Source: Spirochaetaceae bacterium
GTDB lineage: Bacteria; Spirochaetota; Spirochaetia; Treponematales; Breznakiellaceae
Assembly (NCBI GenBank): GCA_031284645.1
Contig: JAITXS010000183.1
Coordinates: 1 to 9,426 of the forward strand
Length of the DNA: 9,426 nt
Reading direction: 5' to 3'
Shown: positions 5,374 to 9,426 of the stretch, piece after piece
How the letters are laid out: each line of letters starts with the position of its first letter
Position numbering within the stretch: the first letter of the stretch is position 1
Program-made: the position numbers and the translations under genes
Notes under the pieces: generated by a model
Database searches by the model: none
The model's input: only the letters and a program-made list of their open reading frames with translations
Told to the model about the DNA's origin: nothing

Positions 5374-6189
5374 ATGACAAATTTTAAATCCGATAGTTTT
5401 TTGAAAAAAGCAGGCCGCGTGCGTGAATTATTTTTCCCCGCAGACTGCGCTCTTTGCGGAAAAACACTGCTCTCTGACAACGATGTTTTTTATGGTCTAT
5501 GTTCCTCGTGCTTTAATCTCTTTCAGGTTGAGGACGTTCCCCGTTGCAGTTTTTGCGGGAAACCGCTTATTTCGGAAAAAAACTATTGTATGTCGTGCAG
5601 GAAATCGTTCAAGACTGAAGATTCTTTGTCCGGTATAACTGCGGCCAATAAATCCTCCTTTTTATTTGACGCCGCCTTTGTTCTCTTTCCCTACATGGGA
5701 ATATACCTCGATCTTTTAAAAGCATATAAGTTTAACAGATTTAAAAACCTCTCCCGTTTTTTCGCGCTGAAATTTCTTGAAGCCCGGAAGCTGGCCCCTT
5801 TCCTCAAGAGCGCATATACCGCCGGAGAGAGTGATTCTTTATCAAACGATGGCGAAAGCTCAATCTCTTGGGTGCCTGTCCCGCCGCGTCCCGGAAAAAT
5901 AAAAGAGAGCGCTTGGGACCAAGTTGAAGAGATCGCACGGGTTTTGTCTAAAACTATTACCGTAGAACGGTGCCTTAAACGGCTGCCATCGCAAAGTCAA
6001 AAAAAACTTGATAAAGCAAACAGGCTTACTAATTTGCAGGGAAAGATAAAATGCGTAAAAAAAAGCCCGAAAAACGTGGTTTTATTTGACGATGTTTTTA
6101 CAAGCGGCGCAACGCTTTCTGTATGCGCCGGAGCGCTCAAGGAGAGCGGTGCTGAAAAAGTCTATGGGTTTTGTCTTTTTTATGATTAG
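5374..6189 (+). CDS. comF: ComF family protein (double zinc ribbon plus phosphoribosyltransferase fold)
   Basis: This 271-residue ComF-like protein is cytoplasmic. In naturally competent bacteria ComF is linked to uptake and processing of transforming DNA, but ComF homologues are also widespread where competence is unknown. The N-terminus has two Cys4 zinc ribbons: C25, C28, C43, C46 and C58, C61, C72, C75. The C-terminal type I phosphoribosyltransferase signature VVLFDDVFTSGATL (235-248) has the two Asp and the Thr-Ser-Gly loop that bind the ribose phosphate. Between them are the usual WVPVPPRP (166-173) and the KLDKANRLTN (211-220) segment. Length is slightly above the usual 220-250 because of a polar loop at about 150-163. 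The ATG at 5374 has no ribosome site but sits at the predicted transcription start, so leaderless translation is likely. It is a single gene converging on azlD with only 11 nt between stops. Confidence 0.9.
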   Translation: MTNFKSDSFLKKAGRVRELFFPADCALCGKTLLSDNDVFYGLCSSCFNLFQVEDVPRCSFCGKPLISEKNYCMSCRKSFKTEDSLSGITAANKSSFLFDAAFVLFPYMGIYLDLLKAYKFNRFKNLSRFFALKFLEARKLAPFLKSAYTAGESDSLSNDGESSISWVPVPPRPGKIKESAWDQVEEIARVLSKTITVERCLKRLPSQSQKKLDKANRLTNLQGKIKCVKKSPKNVVLFDDVFTSGATLSVCAGALKESGAEKVYGFCLFYD

Positions 6190-6200
6190 TCGGGGCAATT

Positions 6201-6620
6201 TTATGGGTTAAAAATATGCTTTAAGACCATAAACACGATAGTTGCCCCGAATATACTGATAAGCGCGTTATGTTTTGCGTACAGGTAGAGAATCGCGCAG
6301 ACAAGACTTGCGATAAGGACGGGCAGTATGGCTAAGAAAAAATCGGGCATCAAGCCTTTGGCTGTAAAAGCTTCTTTTATTGGCATTGCTATTTCACGGA
6401 CAGCAAGCACGGTCATCGCAACGGGCGGCGTTGTTTTCTCTATAAATGATAAAAAGCGTTTTTTGAATTTTTCTTTTTGGATAGATTTTTCTTGTCGGCT
6501 GCTGTCATTATTTTTATCCTTACCGGTATCGGCAAAAAAAATAAACGGAAGCAAGCGGCAGCACAAAATAACAAGACCCATGATGAATGTGTATATGAAA
6601 GCGCTTGAAAGGTCTAACAT
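6201..6620 (-). CDS. azlD: AzlD family branched-chain amino acid transport protein
   Basis: This 139-residue inner membrane protein is the small partner of AzlC; AzlCD pairs export branched-chain amino acids or their analogues. A first hydrophobic helix (8-30) contains the R-L-L-P-F motif typical of the family. The T-P-P-V-A-M-T-V segment (64-71) is the conserved mid-protein region, and two further helices lie at about 92-115 and 118-136. AzlD proteins are usually near 100-110 residues; the excess here is a charged insert at 31-57 (Lys, Asp, Glu, Gln, Ser), most likely a loop. The start overlaps the azlC stop by 7 nt (ATGTTAG), a sign of translational coupling; a GGGGGA run ahead of it may serve as ribosome site. 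It is the last gene of the minus-strand operon. No clear terminator is visible before comF. Confidence 0.87.
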   Translation of the reverse strand: MLDLSSAFIYTFIMGLVILCCRLLPFIFFADTGKDKNNDSSRQEKSIQKEKFKKRFLSFIEKTTPPVAMTVLAVREIAMPIKEAFTAKGLMPDFFLAILPVLIASLVCAILYLYAKHNALISIFGATIVFMVLKHIFNP

Positions 6621-7315
6621 TTTTTCCCCCGTGGGATATGATTGATAATGTGCACAAAGACAAGTGAAAGAGCCGCCGCTGAAACAAGCGATATGTTTTT
6701 GGGTAAAAATACAACGGCTAATATTGTAATCAATGACGATATAATAAAAGGTGCCGCCTTTCGTGTACGGATAATCTGTTCAATAAGAAGCACTATAAAT
6801 AATGCGGTAAGCGCAAAATCTATGCCTTCTGTGCCAAGCGGGAGGACGACCCCGGCAAGTGCGCCGATAAGGGATCCGGAAACCCAATAAACCTGATTTA
6901 AAAAGCTTACATAAAACATAAATTTATTTCGTTCTTCAGGTTTTCCCCACTCCTGTGTCTCATCCATTGATGATAAAAGAGCAAATGTTTCATCAGTAAG
7001 CGCGAAAATTAAATATGCTTTATATTTACCCGTGTTTTTAAATTTTTTTAACATGGAAATACTGTACGCTATATGCCGCGCGTTCAGAACAAATTCGGCT
7101 AATATAAGTTCGGTAATACCTGCGCCGGAGGCAAAAAGACTTACGGCAAGGTACTGCCCTGATCCGGCATACATCACTATACTCATCAGTACAGCAAGAT
7201 ACCACGGGTAACTCTTTCCGGTAAGCATAAGTCCAAAGGCCGCGCCTATTGCAAGGTAGCCCAACAAGACCGGAATTGAATATTTAAATGCCCGTTTAAA
7301 AACACCATGTTTCAC
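6614..7315 (-). CDS. azlC: AzlC family branched-chain amino acid exporter, large subunit
   Basis: This 233-residue integral membrane protein of the AzlC family is expected to export branched-chain amino acids together with AzlD. Family motifs are all present: P-V-L-L-G-Y-L-A-I-G-A-A-F-G near the start (15-28), M-Y-A-G-S-G-Q-Y (48-55), N-A-R-H (78-81), F-A-L-T-D-E (104-109) and repeated hydrophobic helices to residue 223. The length is normal for the family. The start is GTG, whose last two bases are shared with the TGA stop of the upstream capA gene (overlap GTGA). With no Shine-Dalgarno site of its own, translation is probably coupled to capA. Confidence 0.92.
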   Translation of the reverse strand: MKHGVFKRAFKYSIPVLLGYLAIGAAFGLMLTGKSYPWYLAVLMSIVMYAGSGQYLAVSLFASGAGITELILAEFVLNARHIAYSISMLKKFKNTGKYKAYLIFALTDETFALLSSMDETQEWGKPEERNKFMFYVSFLNQVYWVSGSLIGALAGVVLPLGTEGIDFALTALFIVLLIEQIIRTRKAAPFIISSLITILAVVFLPKNISLVSAAALSLVFVHIINHIPRGKKC

Positions 7316-8505
7316 GGGACTATCGTATCACCAAAAATTGTTTTTATCAAATTAGAAAAATGTTCAAGCGAGAGCTTGTTCGAATTCCGGTAAATGCCGT
7401 GCGATAGTGCAAGCGTATCCGAGTAATCGTTTAAAAAGTATACTTTAAAATCTTTTCCGTCTTTTTCATAATGTGTTACCAGTGGAATCAATTCTGCCGT
7501 ATCTATTTTCGCTTTTTTATTTGTATCCCGTTTTATTGTTATCCGCATCATTCCGCCTAAAAGACGCGGCGCTTTATCCTGTGCGGAAATAAAATTCCCC
7601 AGCGAAAAATAGCAGAGCATCTCTGTTCCGTCGGCTTTGCTTATCCGGCGAACCGGCTGTAAAACATGAGGATGGTGACCTATAACAAGATCAACATTAT
7701 GTTCTGCAAGAAAAGATGCAAGCTCTTCCTGTTGTTTACTCGGCTGATATTCGTATTCGTTACCCCAGTGCATTGATACCACAAGAATATCACACAGGGG
7801 GCGCAGAGCGTCAATTTCTTCTGCCATAACTGCGGTATCAATAAGTGATACCAGATAAGGCTTTGTTTTTGGCAGAGGGATCCCGTTTAAACCGTATGTG
7901 TACGAAAGAAAACCGATTTTTATGTTTTTACATTCTACGATATGTTGTGTAGCGGCGCGCACTTCCTTTGATTCGTAAATCCCGAGAACGGTGACATCCG
8001 GTTTTGCTGCCCAATAGTCAATTACCGTTTGAACGGCTTTCTCTCCCTTATCCATGACGTGGTTTGTCGCATGATTTACTACATTAAAGCCCACACTAAT
8101 AAGAGTGTCTCCTATTTCCTTTGGACCGTTAAACAGGGGATAACCTGAATATTTAAATTCTTCGCCGGCGATTAAGGTTTCCTGATTGACAAAGGCAATG
8201 TCCGCGCTTTGAATGAGGTCTTTCACCTTGCTATAGTATGGTTCAAAATTATAGTTGTGCGTTTCTTTTTCCCAAGCATTGTTTATCAATGGCTCATGTA
8301 TTAAGTTGTCTCCAACCGCGATCATGATGATGGAATTTTTGTCTCCGGCATATCCGTCTGAAGTCTCCTGCGTCAGGATGCTTGCACAGCCTGCAAATAT
8401 TACCAAGGATAACATACAGGCCATGAAAGCGGCAAAAGTCCGCGATACGGGGTTTAAGCCGGAATCGGGCGCTTTCGCCGTTTTTATGGGCTTCGGTGCT
8501 TTCAT
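7312..8505 (-). CDS. CapA/PgsA-like lipoprotein (metallophosphatase fold)
   Basis: This 397-residue protein of the CapA (poly-gamma-glutamate capsule, PGA_cap) family has a calcineurin-like metallophosphatase fold. Metal-site motifs appear in order: AVGDNLIHE (63-71), NQET (107-110), NHATNH (144-149), MHWGNEYEY (245-253), GHHPH (276-280) and SLGNF (301-305). The N-terminus has a basic region, a hydrophobic stretch (24-39) and F-A-G-C with Cys40, a lipobox acceptable in spirochaetes, so it is probably an exported lipoprotein. There are no capB/capC genes here, so a capsule role should not be assumed; many CapA homologues have unknown substrates. The ATG at 8505 lacks a Shine-Dalgarno site; an in-frame ATG at residue 28 is less likely because it would remove the basic n-region. 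It lies 24 nt after dapL and overlaps azlC by 4 nt. Confidence 0.9.
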   Translation of the reverse strand: MKAPKPIKTAKAPDSGLNPVSRTFAAFMACMLSLVIFAGCASILTQETSDGYAGDKNSIIMIAVGDNLIHEPLINNAWEKETHNYNFEPYYSKVKDLIQSADIAFVNQETLIAGEEFKYSGYPLFNGPKEIGDTLISVGFNVVNHATNHVMDKGEKAVQTVIDYWAAKPDVTVLGIYESKEVRAATQHIVECKNIKIGFLSYTYGLNGIPLPKTKPYLVSLIDTAVMAEEIDALRPLCDILVVSMHWGNEYEYQPSKQQEELASFLAEHNVDLVIGHHPHVLQPVRRISKADGTEMLCYFSLGNFISAQDKAPRLLGGMMRITIKRDTNKKAKIDTAELIPLVTHYEKDGKDFKVYFLNDYSDTLALSHGIYRNSNKLSLEHFSNLIKTIFGDTIVP

Positions 8506-8529
8506 TTTTTATAAGGTCGGACAGATTCT

Positions 8530-9426
8530 TTAAGAAAAAGCGGCAAGACGTTTGCATGCTTCTTCGATGTCAACGCGGTGTCCGAAGGCTGAAAAGCGGA
8601 TAAACGACTGACCTGCCGGACCAAAACCTGAACCCGGTGTGGTAACGACATGACAGGTTTCAAGTATCCGGGTGAACACATCCCAGCTGTCTTGTCCGGG
8701 AAAAGACGCCCAGATATACGGCGAATTATCTCCTCCGACACTTTGTATGTTTAATGTTCTTAGTGTGTTTCGTATTAAAGCAGCGTTATCAAGATAATAG
8801 CCGGTGAGTTCTTTTAACTCTTTTTGCCCTTCGGCGGAAAGAGCGGCAAGTCCGCCGTATTGCGCGACATTCGAAGCGCCGTTAAAGATTGTTGACATAA
8901 GCCGCGACCAATCAGCATGAACGCTTTCGCCGTTTTCAAATTGTAATTTTTTCGGAACAAGCGTCCAGCCCAAGCGTACACCGGTAAAGCCTGCAGATTT
9001 TGAAAATGAATTGACTTCTATCGCACATGAATCGGCACCTTCGATGTCAAAGATCGTTTTCGGCAAGGCGCTTCCGCGGATGTATTCAGAATATGCTGCG
9101 TCAAAAATAATCAGGGAACCGGTTTGTAGTGCCCTATTGACCAGATCTTGTAACTGCTCCCTGTTTGCTACTGCGCCTGTGGGATTATTCGGTGAACAAA
9201 AGTAGATCAAGCTGTTTTTCTCGATACCGGAGAGATCGGGAAAATAGTCGTTGTCAGCGGTACAGGGCAGATAGCGGATGCCTGCATAGCCGCTGTTTCC
9301 GGCTTCCCCCGCAGCGCCGACAAGTACTGAGCCGTCAACATACACCGGATACGAAGGATCCTGTACGGCAAGTTTTATATCTCTACCGAACAGGGCTTGC
9401 AGTCTGCCTATATCACATTTCGCTCC
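8530..9426 (-). CDS. dapL: LL-diaminopimelate aminotransferase (partial, 5' end outside window)
   Basis: It makes LL-diaminopimelate from tetrahydrodipicolinate and glutamate in one PLP-dependent step, feeding lysine and peptidoglycan synthesis. The frame is open to the right edge (GAKCDIGRLQ is the first visible sequence), so 298 C-terminal residues of an expected ~410 are seen; the GTG at 9345 is an internal Val, not a start. Visible motifs, numbered in the fragment: AVQDPSYPVYVD (20-31), CSPNNPTG (77-84), D109 and Y112 of the cofactor site, and S-F-S-K-S-A-G-F-T-G-V-R-L-G-W with the PLP lysine at 143. Near the C-terminus, Q-S-F-I-R-F-S holds the substrate-carboxylate arginine. The A-K-C-D-I and G-F-T-G-V-R-L-G-W segments are typical of DapL rather than general aspartate aminotransferases. 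It is the first visible gene of the dapL-capA-azlC-azlD run. Confidence 0.93.
   Translation of the reverse strand, partial: GAKCDIGRLQALFGRDIKLAVQDPSYPVYVDGSVLVGAAGEAGNSGYAGIRYLPCTADNDYFPDLSGIEKNSLIYFCSPNNPTGAVANREQLQDLVNRALQTGSLIIFDAAYSEYIRGSALPKTIFDIEGADSCAIEVNSFSKSAGFTGVRLGWTLVPKKLQFENGESVHADWSRLMSTIFNGASNVAQYGGLAALSAEGQKELKELTGYYLDNAALIRNTLRTLNIQSVGGDNSPYIWASFPGQDSWDVFTRILETCHVVTTPGSGFGPAGQSFIRFSAFGHRVDIEEACKRLAAFS

Noticed and set aside
6191..6249. 8-bp inverted repeat CGGGGCAA/TTGCCCCG as a comF or azlD terminator
   Set aside because: The loop is 43 nt, the right arm lies inside azlD and no T-tract follows on either strand; probably chance.
8530..9345. GTG at 9345 as the dapL start
   Set aside because: The frame is open to the window edge and the upstream residues (AKCDIGRLQ ... 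DPSYP) match DapL, so this GTG is an internal valine.

Overview
The window holds two unlike halves. The organism is probably a spirochaete, most likely Treponema-like. I infer this from the co-occurrence of an LL-diaminopimelate aminotransferase (DapL), a CapA-type lipoprotein, AzlC/AzlD and a ComF protein, together with moderate GC and purine-rich ribosome sites. No rRNA, tRNA or other taxonomic marker is present, so this is a guess.

Left half (1-5039, all + strand): an accessory operon that looks like part of a contractile injection apparatus (type VI secretion system or relative). In order it carries the last codons of an unidentified gene (2-109); a 731-residue spike protein with a gp5/VgrG-type OB fold and beta-helical needle, then a long repetitive C-terminal tail (134-2329); a 285-residue protein with heptad-spaced tryptophan pairs (2529-3386); a 135-residue protein with one membrane segment and nine seven-residue repeats (3400-3807); a perfect 16-bp hairpin (3812-3847); and a 384-residue protein resembling the DUF6931 family (3885-5039). 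After the spike stop codon the same reading frame stays open for 50 more codons with no start codon of its own. This suggests a recently shortened C-terminus, a gene that lost its start, or readthrough. The four complete genes are co-directional and closely spaced. Three have clear Shine-Dalgarno sites at the starts chosen, and the spike gene has a weaker one. A working model is that the spike, the two uncharacterised proteins and the DUF6931 protein are made together, with the small repeat protein and the spike tail as candidate spike-tip, cargo or adaptor parts. That role is inferred from context and fold pattern only.

Middle (5040-5373): about 330 bp without a gene. It is packed with alternating TAGGG-type and CCCTA-type blocks that can form G-quadruplexes on both strands and long inverted pairings. 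It is followed by an extended -10 promoter placed so that comF would be transcribed leaderless.

Right half (5374-9426): ordinary chromosomal genes. comF (+) converges on a tightly packed minus-strand operon, read dapL -> capA -> azlC -> azlD. dapL runs off the right edge. capA and azlC overlap by 4 bases (GTGA), and azlC and azlD overlap by 7. These encode lysine/diaminopimelate synthesis, an outer-surface or periplasmic CapA-like metallophosphatase-fold lipoprotein, and a branched-chain amino acid exporter pair.
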